Assembly: GCF_023507705.1 (NCBI RefSeq)
Contig: NZ_JALBGD010000005.1
Span: forward strand, 243,325 to 307,324
Direction of reading: 5' to 3'
Origin: Stappia sp. WLB 29
Lineage (GTDB): Bacteria; Pseudomonadota; Alphaproteobacteria; Rhizobiales; Stappiaceae
Length of the DNA stretch: 64,000 nucleotides
A program made the translations under genes and the position numbers. Below are positions 45,205 through 53,999 of the stretch, piece by piece; within the stretch, counting starts at the first letter, position 1; each line of letters starts with the position of its first letter. Under the pieces are notes generated by a model, which did no database searches, was not told where the DNA came from, and saw only the letters and a program-made list of their open reading frames with translations.

Positions 45205-46071
45205 ATGGATGTCTCGCACCTGCCGCTCAATGCGCTGCGCGCCTTCGAGGCCTCGGCCCGGCTCGGCAGCTTCACCCGCGCCGGGCTGGAGCTGCGGGTG
45301 ACGCAGACCGCGATCAGCCATCAGGTGAAGGCGCTGGAGGAGACGCTCGGCCTGACCCTGTTCAAGCGCCTGCCGCGGGGCCTGGCGCTCACCGACGAGG
45401 CGCAGGCGCTGCTGCCCGTGCTGACCGATGCCTTCCGCCGGATGAGCGCGACGCTGAGCCAGTTCGAACAGGGCAATTTCCGCGAGATCCTGACCATCGG
45501 CGTCGTCGGCACCTTCGCCATCGGCTGGCTGCTGCCGCGCCTCTCGCGCTTTCGCGAGGCCCATCCCCATGTCGACCTGCGGCTGAAGACCAACAACAAC
45601 CGGGCCGACATGCTGCTCGACGGGCTCGACCTGTTCATCCGCTTCGGCGACGGCGCTTGGCACGCGACGGACGCGGTGCGGCTGATGGAGGCGCCGTTCT
45701 CGCCCGTGTGCGCGCCGCAGATCGCAGCGCGGCTCACGCATCCGCGCGATCTTGGCGGCGAGGACCTGCTGCGCTCCTACCGGCAGGACGAATGGGCGGC
45801 CTGGTTCCGCATGGCGGGCCTCGAGCCGTTGCCGGCGCGCGGCTTCATGTTCGATTCCTCAAGGGCCCTGGTCGAGGCGGCAGCGCTGGGGGCCGGCGTC
45901 GCCCTGGTGCCGGTGGCGATGTTCGCGCGCGAGATCGAGGAGGGGCGCGTCGTCCGGCCCTTCGCGGTGGAGGCTCCGCTCGGCGCCTACTGGCTGACCT
46001 CGTTGAAGTCGCGCCGGCAGACGCCGGCCATGCGCGCCTTTCACCAGTGGATCGCGGACGAGGTCGGCTGA
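45205..46071 (+). CDS. ampR: LysR-family regulator, AmpR-like
   Basis: 288 aa from the ATG at 45205 with TGGAGA upstream. The start MDVSHLPLNALRAFEASARL and HTH SFTRAGLELRVTQTAISHQV are close to AmpR/GcvA. The effector domain includes GTFAIGWLLPRLSRFREAHP and ALGAGVALVPVAMF. AmpR proteins switch between repression and activation by binding muropeptides or UDP-MurNAc-pentapeptide. Its divergent pairing with a class A enzyme resembles known AmpR-class A pairs, although most AmpR proteins control class C enzymes. Confidence 0.88.
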   Translation: MDVSHLPLNALRAFEASARLGSFTRAGLELRVTQTAISHQVKALEETLGLTLFKRLPRGLALTDEAQALLPVLTDAFRRMSATLSQFEQGNFREILTIGVVGTFAIGWLLPRLSRFREAHPHVDLRLKTNNNRADMLLDGLDLFIRFGDGAWHATDAVRLMEAPFSPVCAPQIAARLTHPRDLGGEDLLRSYRQDEWAAWFRMAGLEPLPARGFMFDSSRALVEAAALGAGVALVPVAMFAREIEEGRVVRPFAVEAPLGAYWLTSLKSRRQTPAMRAFHQWIADEVG

Positions 46072-46101
46072 AGGGGAGGGCAAGGCCGTAGCGGCCCGGG
46101 C

Positions 46102-47082
46102 TCAGGTGGGCTGCGGTGCTGGCTGGACCTCGACCGTGATGTGGGAAAGGGCCGCAATCCGGGCGAGCCTTGCCTTGTAATGCGCCGGGTCCCTCGGCGC
46201 GCGCGAGACGAGGGAGACGATGGCCGCGTGGTGGCCGGGGCCGACTTGCCAGACATGCAGGTCGCAGATGCGGTCGCCGCCGGTCTCGACGGCCTTGCGG
46301 ATCTCCTCCGGCAGGCGCTTGTCGTCGGGCGTGCGGTCCAGCAGCACCGCGCCGGTCTCGCGGATCAGGCCCCACGACCAGCGCGCGATGATCAGCGCGC
46401 CGACGACCCCCATCAGCGGGTCGGCCCAGAGCCAACCCTGGCTGCGTCCAAGCAGCAATGCGGCAATCGCGAGGAGGGACGTGAGCGCGTCGGCCAGCAC
46501 ATGTAGATAAGCGGCGCGCAGGTTGTTGTCGCGCGCGGGGCCGTGGCCGGGATGCTCATGCGTGTCGTCGTGGGCGTGATCATGGTGATGATGACCGTGA
46601 TGGTGGCCGCGATGATGGTGGCCATGATCGTCCCTGAGCAGCCAGGCGCAGGCCAGGTTCACCACCAGCCCGATGACGGCGACGGCAATCGCCTGCTCGA
46701 AGCTGATCGCCACCGGGCTGGCGAGGCGCAGCAGGCTTTCCCATCCGATCAGCAGCGCGACGAGCGCCAGCACGATGGCACTGGCGAAGCCGCCGAGATC
46801 GCCGAGCTTTCCGGTGCCGAAGCTGAAGCGCGGATCGTTGCGGTAACGGCGCGCAAAGAGATAGGCCAGGGCGGTGATGAGCAGGGCGGCCGCATGGGTG
46901 GACATGTGCCAGCCGTCGGCCAGCAGCGCCATAGAGCCGAAGAGCGTGCCGGCGGCGATCTCGACGACCATCATCGTCGCCGTCAGGGCAATGACCAGCC
47001 AGACCCGCCGCTCGTTGCGCCGATGCTGCGAGCCGAGAAAGTCGTGTCCGTGCGTGTAGGTGGAGATTGTCTCGGGTGCCAT
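46102..47082 (-). CDS. dmeF: Cation diffusion facilitator, DmeF-type Ni/Co exporter
   Basis: 326 aa with six membrane helices. TM2 has the metal site LLADGWHMSTHA (D-x3-H type) and TM5 has YLHVLADALTS (H-x3-D type). A large His-rich loop between TM4 and TM5 (DDHGHHHRGHHHGHHHHD, continuing HAHDDTHEHPGHG) is typical of DmeF. It exports nickel and cobalt across the inner membrane. The DmeR-like repressor gene ends 46 bp upstream on the same strand. Confidence 0.93.
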   Translation of the reverse strand: MAPETISTYTHGHDFLGSQHRRNERRVWLVIALTATMMVVEIAAGTLFGSMALLADGWHMSTHAAALLITALAYLFARRYRNDPRFSFGTGKLGDLGGFASAIVLALVALLIGWESLLRLASPVAISFEQAIAVAVIGLVVNLACAWLLRDDHGHHHRGHHHGHHHHDHAHDDTHEHPGHGPARDNNLRAAYLHVLADALTSLLAIAALLLGRSQGWLWADPLMGVVGALIIARWSWGLIRETGAVLLDRTPDDKRLPEEIRKAVETGGDRICDLHVWQVGPGHHAAIVSLVSRAPRDPAHYKARLARIAALSHITVEVQPAPQPT

Positions 47083-47128
47083 TGCACTCTCCCGTCGCCG
47101 GCTGCCCGGCCTATTTCATGCCAGCAGC

Positions 47129-47401
47129 CTATTTCATGTAGGTGCGGATGACCTCGAGCAGCTCCTCGCTGCCCTGCCGGCGCTCGGCCTCGGTCTGCGC
47201 ATGAAGGACATGCTCGTGAAGGTGGCCTTCCATCACTTCCGCGGTGAGGCCGCTCAGGGCGCCTCTCGCGGAGGCGAGCTGACGCAGGATTTCGGCGCAG
47301 GGCTTTTGGGCCTCCAGCGCGCGCTCGATGCCTTCGAGCTGCCCCTTGAGACGGCGAACCCGGGCAATCAGCTTCTGCCCGTCGCGAACGGTATGGGACA
47401 T
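47129..47401 (-). CDS. dmeR: CsoR/RcnR-family metal-sensing repressor, DmeR-like
   Basis: 90 aa, all-helical. It starts SHTVRDGQKLIARVRRLKGQ, then LEGIERALEAQKPCAEILRQ, with the conserved Cys35-type residue, and HEHVLHAQTEAE giving further His ligands. The N-terminal His (SHT) is a Ni/Co ligand in RcnR-type sensors. It represses dmeRF until nickel or cobalt binds. A dyad with a central G-tract lies immediately upstream. FrmR-like formaldehyde sensing is less likely given the dmeF neighbour. Confidence 0.92.
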   Translation of the reverse strand: MSHTVRDGQKLIARVRRLKGQLEGIERALEAQKPCAEILRQLASARGALSGLTAEVMEGHLHEHVLHAQTEAERRQGSEELLEVIRTYMK

Positions 47402-47424
47402 CGTGCCTGTCCGTGCTTTCCCTG

Positions 47425-47443
47425 TATAGTATAGGGGACTATA
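47425..47443. promoter_or_regulatory. DmeR operator
   Basis: TATAGT-ATAGGGG-ACTATA (47425-47443) is a perfect 6-bp inverted repeat around a G-tract, the pattern of RcnR/DmeR sites. It starts 24 bp upstream of dmeR. Confidence 0.8.
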
Positions 47444-47609
47444 TTATGTGTGCGGCGAAATGGGAAGTCCGGCTGCGCCTCTCGGCGGCTGAAACTTTCA
47501 GCCGAGCATCGGACAAGGTGGGAGAGACCGGCTTTCGGGCGCCGTGCCGCCGGACGCCACGGTGGTTTGAGTGCCGGATTCTCCTGCTTGAATCGATCAT
47601 CTCTTGAAG

Positions 47610-47627
47610 TACGTGATTGCTCACGTA
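47610..47627. promoter_or_regulatory. MarR operator within its own promoter
   Basis: TACGTGA-TTGC-TCACGTA (47610-47627) is a perfect 7-bp dyad. It fills the space between TTGAAG (47604-47609) and TATATA (47626-47631), so binding would block the promoter of the MarR gene at 47668. Confidence 0.7.
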
Positions 47628-47667
47628 TATAGACTGCAACGATCACGCAAAAGGAAGGCGTTACGCC

Positions 47668-48114
47668 ATGAATGCGCTTGTCTTCACCCTTCTCGACATT
47701 GCCGGCCTCATCGAGAAGCGGCTCGACCGCCCGCTGGCCGGCGCCCGCGGCGTCAGCTTCCGCGAGTACCGCCTGCTGAAAAGCCTGTCGGAGTTTCCCG
47801 GCAGCCGCGCCATGCGGGTGGAACTGGCCCAGTCCGTCGGCCTGACGCCCTCTGCCGTGACCCGCGCGCTGAAGCCGCTGGAAAAGCTCGGCTATGTGGT
47901 GACCGAAAAAGGCGAGCGCGATGCCCGCCAGAGCCTGGCGCGGCTGACGCAGGCCGGCGAGATCCTGCTTGCAGATGCCGATGCCGTCGTCGCCGACGTG
48001 GTGGCCGGACTGCCGGCCATGTCGATCAGCGAGGGCCAACTCGCCGAGCTGCATCGCGGTCTGGCCGGTCCGCCGGCAAGCCGGACGGTGCCCTTGAGGG
48101 CCGCCATCGTCTGA
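47668..48114 (+). CDS. MarR-family transcriptional regulator
   Basis: 148 aa from the ATG at 47668 with AAGGAAGG upstream; an in-frame ATG at 47617 lies inside the operator and is unlikely. Winged helix: VSFREYRLLKSLSEFPGSRA, VELAQSVGLTPSAVTRALKP and the wing VVTEKGERDARQSLARLTQAG. The helices at either end form the dimer. A self-operator is evident. The target beyond itself is unknown; the deacetylase-like gene follows after a strong hairpin, so co-transcription is doubtful. Confidence 0.9.
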   Translation: MNALVFTLLDIAGLIEKRLDRPLAGARGVSFREYRLLKSLSEFPGSRAMRVELAQSVGLTPSAVTRALKPLEKLGYVVTEKGERDARQSLARLTQAGEILLADADAVVADVVAGLPAMSISEGQLAELHRGLAGPPASRTVPLRAAIV

Positions 48115-48125
48115 CCCGCCAAGAG

Positions 48126-48162
48126 GTGCGGGGGGCGTTCCGTTGCGGGACGCCCCCCGCAC
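48126..48162. terminator. Hairpin after the MarR gene
   Basis: GTGCGGGGGGCGT (48126-48138) and ACGCCCCCCGCAC (48150-48162) make a perfect 13-bp stem with an 11-nt loop. No T-tract follows, so it may end or stabilise the transcript. Confidence 0.55.
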
Positions 48163-48234
48163 TGGTCTCCCGCGCCAAGCGGAGCGTATAAGGTCTGTTC
48201 CTGCTTGGCCTTGCAACCGGGTCCCGAGTTCCGC

Positions 48235-49137
48235 ATGTCGCTTGCCATCGTCCACCACCCGGCCTTTTGCGCCGACATTCCTGCCGCTCACCGCTTTCCG
48301 ATGAACAAGTTCCGCCGCGTGGCGGAGGTGCTCATCGAGGACGGGCTGGTCGCGGAGGGCGGCTTCCACCGGCCGGTGCCCGCACCGGCGGAGTGGATCG
48401 CGCTCGCCCATGACCGGGCCTATGTCGACCAGGTCTTCGCCGCAGATGTGCCGGCGCCCATCGCCCGCGAGATCGGCCTGCCGATGAGCGAGAGCGTCGG
48501 CTTCCGTGCCCGCTGCGCCACGGCCGGCACGGTTCTGGCCGCCTTGCTGGCGCTCGACCGGGGGATTGCCTGCAACACCGCCGGCGGCAGCCATCACGCC
48601 AGGGGCTCGCAAGGGGCGGGATTCTGCGTCTTCAACGATGTGGCGGTCGCGATCCGCCTGCTGATGGCGGACCGGGCGATCCGCCGTGCCATGGTCGTCG
48701 ATCTCGACGTGCACCAGGGCGACGGCACCGCGCAGATCTTCGCCGGCGACGAGGCGGTGTTCACCCTGTCGGTGCATGCTGGCCGGAACTATCCCGTCCG
48801 CAAGGTGCCCTCGAGCCTCGATGTGCCGCTGGACGACGGGGTGGGGGATGCGGCCTATCTGGCAGCGCTGGCCGATGTGCTGCCGGCGGCGCTCGCGAGC
48901 TTTCGCCCCGACATCGTCTTCTACAATGCAGGCGTCGACCCGCACGAGGAGGACAGGCTGGGCCGCCTGTCGCTGAGCGACGAGGGGATCGCCGCCCGCG
49001 ACCGCTATGTCGTTCAGCAGGTGCGCAAGGCGGGTATCCCGCTCGCCGGGGTCATCGGCGGCGGCTATCTGGAGGATATCGACAGGCTGGCGCGCCGCCA
49101 CACGATCCTGCACCGGGCGGCGGCGGAATTCGCTTGA
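48235..49137 (+). CDS. Histone deacetylase/AcuC-family hydrolase
   Basis: 300 aa from the ATG at 48235. Class II-like bacterial HDAC fold: GGSHHARGSQGAGFCVFND with the catalytic His pair, VVDLDVHQGDGTA with metal Asp/His, YNAGVDPHEEDRLGRL with the second metal Asp, and VIGGGYLEDI. These zinc enzymes remove acetyl or acyl groups from proteins, polyamines or small molecules. The natural substrate is not predictable. It converges on the DUF6460 gene, 18 bp away. Confidence 0.92.
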   Translation: MSLAIVHHPAFCADIPAAHRFPMNKFRRVAEVLIEDGLVAEGGFHRPVPAPAEWIALAHDRAYVDQVFAADVPAPIAREIGLPMSESVGFRARCATAGTVLAALLALDRGIACNTAGGSHHARGSQGAGFCVFNDVAVAIRLLMADRAIRRAMVVDLDVHQGDGTAQIFAGDEAVFTLSVHAGRNYPVRKVPSSLDVPLDDGVGDAAYLAALADVLPAALASFRPDIVFYNAGVDPHEEDRLGRLSLSDEGIAARDRYVVQQVRKAGIPLAGVIGGGYLEDIDRLARRHTILHRAAAEFA

Positions 49138-49155
49138 TCGTATGAGGCCTGCGGC

Positions 49156-49431
49156 TCAGCTGCGGCGGCCGAAGCTCATCAGCCGCAGCACCACCCAGAC
49201 CGGAATCACCACCACGGCGCCGAGCACGAAATAACCGCCGAGCTGGCCGAGCGCCTCGAAGCCGAGGTCCCACAGACGGCGGATGAAGGAAACGATCCCG
49301 TCGAACACATCGAGCGGGTGCAGGTCGAGCGCCGACAGCAGCACGCCGACGACGAAGGACAGGAACAGCAGCTTGAGGATCACCCGGCCGGGCGAGTCTC
49401 CGAGGAAGCGGCTGATCGGGCTGTTGGACAT
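49156..49431 (-). CDS. DUF6460 membrane protein
   Basis: 91 aa from the ATG at 49431. It starts SNSPISRFLGDSPGRVILKL and has two membrane helices (LLFLSFVVGVLLSAL and GGYFVLGAVVVIPVWVVLRL) with an amphipathic stretch between. This architecture is common in Rhizobiales and has no known function. No operon partner is seen. The upstream 400 bp are non-coding. Confidence 0.82.
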   Translation of the reverse strand: MSNSPISRFLGDSPGRVILKLLFLSFVVGVLLSALDLHPLDVFDGIVSFIRRLWDLGFEALGQLGGYFVLGAVVVIPVWVVLRLMSFGRRS

Positions 49432-49831
49432 GCGCTTGTTCCTGCAAGGGCTGACGAGCGGACGCAAGGCCTGCGCCCCGTCCCGTGTCCCTGAGATGTA
49501 GGCGGGCCGGTGCACCGGATCAAACGCAAAATGGTCTTGTTCGTTTCGCGGGCGCCCATGTCATCGCGCCTATGTCATATTGCCAATATGATGCCACATT
49601 GGAGCGTGACATCTCTTGTCGTGGGATGCAGGCGAATCACACGGCGTTTGGCCGGATCGCCAGGGCTCGGGAGGCGGCGGGCCGGCAGACATCCCCAGCG
49701 CCGGCACTCTTTTTCGGAGCGCCGGACATGGCTCCGGAACCGGTCGCACGGAGCCGGGAAGCGAACCGACCTAAGCCGAAGGCCCGTGTCGCTGCGGCGG
49801 GGGGGCCGTCAAGCCAGGAATGCCTGTCGTC
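49432..49831. other. Non-coding region with an orphan palindrome
   Basis: No gene is supported. A perfect dyad TCATATTG-C-CAATATGA (49575-49591) stands out as an AT-rich site in GC-rich surroundings, between the divergent DUF6460 and META-domain genes. It may be the operator of a regulator encoded elsewhere. Confidence 0.5.
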
Positions 49832-50293
49832 ATGTCTCTTCAGACCCTTGCCGCCTTGCGAAAGATCGCCGTCCTTGCGCTCGCTGCCGCGCCGCTGGTC
49901 GGCCTTGCCTCCCATCCCTCGGCGGCGGAGGCGCAGGACCTTTCCGTCACCGGTACCTGGCGGATCGAGGCGCTGGCCGCCCCCGGCGGTGCGCTGGTCG
50001 ATGTCGACCAGGGCCTCTCCAGCCGTACGGAAGTGACCATCGACCGGCACGGCATGTGGCTCGCTTCGGCCGGCTGCAACCGCCTGCGCGGCACGCTGCA
50101 GCAGATGGGGCACGCGCTCGCGGTCTCGACCCGGGTGATGGCGACGGAAATGGCCTGCGAGGGGCCGTCCGGAGACATCGAGCGCCGGTTCCTGCACTTC
50201 TTCCCGGCGGTGAAGCAGATCGACGGCATGCCCGGCCGCGTGCTGCTGCGCGACCAGTCCGGCGCTGCCGTGGTGCTGCTGGTCAACAAGTAG
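49832..50293 (+). CDS. META-domain protein (exported)
   Basis: 153 aa from the ATG at 49832 with AGGA 9 bp upstream; an ATG 12 bp earlier overlaps the same site. Signal peptide IAVLALAAAPLVGLASHPSA. The META domain has VTGTWRIEALAAPGGALVD, IDRHGMWLASAGCNRLRGTL and MATEMACEGP, with paired cysteines as in HslJ-like proteins. Probably periplasmic. META proteins have been linked to stress tolerance (HslJ), with no set mechanism. Confidence 0.87.
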   Translation: MSLQTLAALRKIAVLALAAAPLVGLASHPSAAEAQDLSVTGTWRIEALAAPGGALVDVDQGLSSRTEVTIDRHGMWLASAGCNRLRGTLQQMGHALAVSTRVMATEMACEGPSGDIERRFLHFFPAVKQIDGMPGRVLLRDQSGAAVVLLVNK

Positions 50294-50435
50294 GATTGGC
50301 TTTTTGCGGCTTTGCCCGGGCTTTTTACATTCCGGGAGTATGAAGCTGCTGCCGTGCGTTCCCCGCTGGCGCTCTGGGAACGAATAGGCCCCGACGCGCG
50401 CTGCGCTTGGCTGGGGTGACGGCAGAGAGGAGGCG

Positions 50436-50455
50436 AGGGCGGCCGAGGCCGCCCT
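50436..50455. terminator. Bidirectional hairpin between the META gene and fadJ
   Basis: AGGGCGGCC-GA-GGCCGCCCT (50436-50455) forms a 9-bp stem followed by TTCGCATTT, between convergent genes. Confidence 0.65.
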
Positions 50456-50489
50456 TCGCATTTGTGATGATCCTGAATAAAGCGGCGGC

Positions 50490-52709
50490 CTATGCCGCCT
50501 CGCGCGCGCCGGCGTCCGGCCCCTTCTCGGGAGCGAAGCGCTCGTAGAAGCGGGCGTCGGACTTGGCCATCTCCTTGAGCAGGCGGTTCGGCTTGAAGCG
50601 CGGGCCCCACTTCCTGGTGAACTTGCGGCACAACTCGGTGAAGGCGGCCGTGCCCATGCCGTCGATATAGGACAGCGTGCCGCCGGTGAACGGGGCGAAG
50701 CCGAAGCCGAGGATCGAGCCGACATCCGCCTCGCGCACATCCGTGAGGCAGTTTTCCTCGAAGATCCGCGCCGTTTCCAGCGCCTGCATGACGAGGAAAC
50801 GCTGCTTCAGCTCCTCGACATGGAAGGCCTCCGCCGGCTTCGGCTTGCCGACCACCTCGGGAATGCCCGGCCACAGTTTCTTGTCGCGGCCCTGGTAGTC
50901 GTAGAAGCCCTTGCCGTTCTTGCGCCCGAACCGCTCGCGCTTGACCACCATCTCTTCCAGGATGTTGTCGAGCGGGCCCTCCACATACTTGACGCCGAGG
51001 TCCTTGCGCGTCGCCGAGACGATCTTCCAGGCAAGGTCCAGCGCCACCTCGTCGCCGAGCGACAGCGGGCCGACCGGCATGCCGGCCATGCGGCCGCAAT
51101 TCTCGATCATCGCCGCCGGCACCCCGTCGGCCAGCATCATCAGCCCTTCGCGGACATAGGTCATGACCACGCGCGAGGTGTAGAAGCCGCGCGAGTCGTT
51201 GACCACGATCGGCGTCTTCTTGATCGCCTTGATGTAGTCGAGCGCCATGGCCAGCGCCTTGTCGCCGGTCTTCTTGCCGAGGATCACCTCGACCAGCATC
51301 ATCTTGTCGACCGGCGAGAAGAAGTGGATGCCGATGAAGTTCTTCGGCCGCTTCGAGGCCTCGGCGAGCGAGGTGATCGGCAGTGTCGAGGTGTTGGAGG
51401 CGTAGATCGCCTTCGATTTCAGCACCGCCTCGGCCTTCTCGGTGACGGTGCGCTTGACCTCGCGGTCCTCGAACACCGCCTCGATGACGAGGTCGCAGTC
51501 CGCCAGCGCCTCGTAGTCGGGCGTCGCGGTGATGCGCGACAGCAGCGCCACCTTGTCGGCCTCGCCGGCCCGGCCGCGCTTCATCGCCTTGGAGATCAAC
51601 TCGTCGGAATGGGCCTTGCCCTTGTCGGCGGCGGCCTGGTCGCGGTCGATCAGCACCACGTCGATGCCGGCTTTGGCCGTGACATAGGCAATGCCTGCGC
51701 CCATGAAGCCGGCGCCGAGAATGCCCACCTTGCGGATGCGGTTCGGCTTGACCGAGGCCGGCCGCCGCGCGCCCTTGTTCAGCTCCTGCATGGAGACGAA
51801 CAGCGAGCGGATCATGTTCGCCGCTTCCGGCGTCTGAAGCACATGGGCGAAGTAGCGGCTTTCCACCGTCAGCGCCTGATCCATCGGCAGCAGCAGGCCC
51901 TCGTAGACCGCCTGCAGCAAGGCCCGGGCCCCGGGATAGTTGTCATGGGTCTCGCGCCGGTAGATGGCGTTGGCCGCCGGCCAGAACTGGAAGCCGGCCG
52001 GCGAATAGATGCCTCCGCCCGGCAGGCGGAAGCCCTTCTGGTCCCATGGCTTGACCGGATCGACGCCCGCTTTCAGCATCTTCACGGCCGCCGCCGCCAG
52101 CTTCTTGGCCGGGGCGGTCTCGTCGATCAGCTTCATCGCCTTCGCCTGGGCGGTGTTCAGCGTCTTGCCCTGCAGCAGGAACTGCAGGCCCTGCTGGCTG
52201 TCGGCCATGCGCATGACGCGCTGGGTGCCGCCGGCGCCGGGGAAGAGGCCGACCTTGACCTCCGGCAGGGCCATCTTGAAGGCATCGTCCTCTGCCGCCA
52301 CCCGTGCATGGCAGGCGAGCGCCAGCTCCGTCGCCCCGCCCATGCAGGTGCCGTTGAGCGCCGCGACGAAAGGCTTGCCGCAGGTCTCCAGCTTGCGGAA
52401 GATCTGCGATAGGCGCCGGGAGCCGTCGAACAGCATCCGCGCCGCCCCTTCCGGATCCTTCGCCCGCTTGCCATGGAAGTCGCGCAGCAGCCCTTCCAGC
52501 ATGGTGAGGTCGGCGCCGCCGGAAAAGGCGGCCTTGCCCGAGGTGATGACGGCGCCCTTGGCGGTGGCGTCGGCGACGACCGCGTCGATGATCGCGTCGA
52601 GCTCGTCCATCACCGACATGTCGATGACGTTCATGCTCTTGCCCGGCATGTCCCAGACGATATGGGCGATGCCGGCGTCGGTGGTCAGGGTGAAGTTGGT
52701 GTAGGTCAT
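50490..52709 (-). CDS. fadJ: Bifunctional enoyl-CoA hydratase / 3-hydroxyacyl-CoA dehydrogenase
   Basis: 739 aa from the ATG at 52709 with GGAGG upstream. The N-terminal crotonase half has SGGADLTMLEG, NGTCMGGATELALACHARV and FPGAGGTQRVMR with the two catalytic Glu regions. The C-terminal half has the NAD site GILGAGFMGAGIAYVTAKAG and the catalytic-His region NFIGIHFFSPVDKMMLVEV. It performs steps 2 and 3 of beta-oxidation in complex with the thiolase encoded just upstream (23-bp gap). FadB and FadJ cannot be told apart here; the symbol reflects this uncertainty. Confidence 0.93.
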   Translation of the reverse strand: MTYTNFTLTTDAGIAHIVWDMPGKSMNVIDMSVMDELDAIIDAVVADATAKGAVITSGKAAFSGGADLTMLEGLLRDFHGKRAKDPEGAARMLFDGSRRLSQIFRKLETCGKPFVAALNGTCMGGATELALACHARVAAEDDAFKMALPEVKVGLFPGAGGTQRVMRMADSQQGLQFLLQGKTLNTAQAKAMKLIDETAPAKKLAAAAVKMLKAGVDPVKPWDQKGFRLPGGGIYSPAGFQFWPAANAIYRRETHDNYPGARALLQAVYEGLLLPMDQALTVESRYFAHVLQTPEAANMIRSLFVSMQELNKGARRPASVKPNRIRKVGILGAGFMGAGIAYVTAKAGIDVVLIDRDQAAADKGKAHSDELISKAMKRGRAGEADKVALLSRITATPDYEALADCDLVIEAVFEDREVKRTVTEKAEAVLKSKAIYASNTSTLPITSLAEASKRPKNFIGIHFFSPVDKMMLVEVILGKKTGDKALAMALDYIKAIKKTPIVVNDSRGFYTSRVVMTYVREGLMMLADGVPAAMIENCGRMAGMPVGPLSLGDEVALDLAWKIVSATRKDLGVKYVEGPLDNILEEMVVKRERFGRKNGKGFYDYQGRDKKLWPGIPEVVGKPKPAEAFHVEELKQRFLVMQALETARIFEENCLTDVREADVGSILGFGFAPFTGGTLSYIDGMGTAAFTELCRKFTRKWGPRFKPNRLLKEMAKSDARFYERFAPEKGPDAGAREAA

Positions 52710-52732
52710 GGTCGGTCCTCCGCCTGCTCGCC

Positions 52733-53941
52733 TTAGATCCGCTCGATGATCGTCGCGGTGCCCATGCCGGCTCCGATGCACAGCGTCACCAAGGCGGTGT
52801 TGAGGTCGCGCCGCTCCAACTCGTCGAGCACGGTGCCGAGGATCATCGCGCCGGTCGCGCCGAGCGGATGGCCCATGGCGATGGCCCCGCCATTGACGTT
52901 GACGATGGCCGGGTCGAGGTCGAAGGCCTGCCGGTAGCGCAGAACCACGGAGGCGAAGGCCTCGTTGATCTCGAACAGGTCGATGTCCTTCAGCGACATC
53001 TTCGCGCTGGCCAGCAGCTTCTCGGTCACGTCCACCGGTCCGGTCAGCATCAGGGCCGGCTCCGAGCCGATATTGGCGAAGGCGCGGATGCGCGCACGCG
53101 GCGTCAGCCCGGCCTTGCGCCCGGCCTTGCGGTTGCCGATGAGAACAGCGGCGGCCCCATCTACAATACCCGACGAATTGCCCGCATGGTGGACATGGGT
53201 GATCGAGGCGAGTTCCGGATGGGCCTGGATCGCCACCGCGTCGAAGCCGCCCATCTGGCCCATCATCTCGAAGGACGGGTTCAGTGCGGCCAGCGACTGC
53301 ATGTCGGTCTCGGGCCGCATGTGCTCGTCGCGGTCGAGGATCGTCAAGCCGTTGAGGTCGCGCACCGGCACGACGGAGCGGGAGAAGTAGCCCTTGTCCC
53401 ATGCCTTGGCTGCGCGCTTCTGGCTTTCCACCGCATAGCCGTCGACATCGTCGCGGGAGAAGCCGTACTTGCTGGCGATGAGATCCGCCGACACGCCCTG
53501 CGGCATGAAGTAGGAGGGCAGGGCGACCTGAGGGTCGACCGGCCAGGCGCCGCCCGAGGCGCCGATGCCGATGCGGCTCATGGATTCCGCGCCGCCCGCG
53601 ATGACGAGGTCGTGCTGGCCGGCCATCACCTGCGCCGCGCCGAAGTTCACGGCATCGAGGCCGGAGGCGCAGAACCGGTTGAGCTGGACGCCCGGCACCG
53701 CGTGGCCGTAGCCGGCGGCAAAGACCGCGGCGCGGGCAATGTCGCCGCCGGCCTCGCCGACAGGATCGACACAGCCGAGGATCACGTCGTCGACGAGCGC
53801 CGTGTCGAGGCCGTTGCGCTCGCGCAGCGCCTTGAGCGGCTCGGCCGCCAACCGCACCGCCGGCACCTCGTAAAGCGCGCCGTCCTTCTTGCCGCGCCCG
53901 CGCGGCGTGCGCACATGGTCGAAAATCAATGCGTCGGCCAT
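52733..53941 (-). CDS. fadA: Acetyl-CoA C-acyltransferase (thiolase)
   Basis: 402 aa. Nucleophilic Cys in [13 protein letters not shown] (about residue 90), catalytic His in [16 protein letters not shown] and the second Cys in [10 protein letters not shown] are all present. It cleaves 3-ketoacyl-CoA with CoA in the last step of beta-oxidation. It lies between the acyl-CoA dehydrogenase and the FadJ-type gene in one transcript. The Shine-Dalgarno is AAGGAG. Confidence 0.93.
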   Translation of the reverse strand: MADALIFDHVRTPRGRGKKDGALYEVPAVRLAAEPLKALRERNGLDTALVDDVILGCVDPVGEAGGDIARAAVFAAGYGHAVPGVQLNRFCASGLDAVNFGAAQVMAGQHDLVIAGGAESMSRIGIGASGGAWPVDPQVALPSYFMPQGVSADLIASKYGFSRDDVDGYAVESQKRAAKAWDKGYFSRSVVPVRDLNGLTILDRDEHMRPETDMQSLAALNPSFEMMGQMGGFDAVAIQAHPELASITHVHHAGNSSGIVDGAAAVLIGNRKAGRKAGLTPRARIRAFANIGSEPALMLTGPVDVTEKLLASAKMSLKDIDLFEINEAFASVVLRYRQAFDLDPAIVNVNGGAIAMGHPLGATGAMILGTVLDELERRDLNTALVTLCIGAGMGTATIIERI

Positions 53942-53999
53942 CGATGTCTCCTTGGCTGTCTCGCCGTTGCGCCCCGGGGCGCGTGCCGAAGTCCGCGAC

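Noticed and set aside
50820-52412. 530-codon plus-strand open frame opposite the FadJ-type gene
   Set aside because: Shadow of the real gene; low-complexity composition and no start context.
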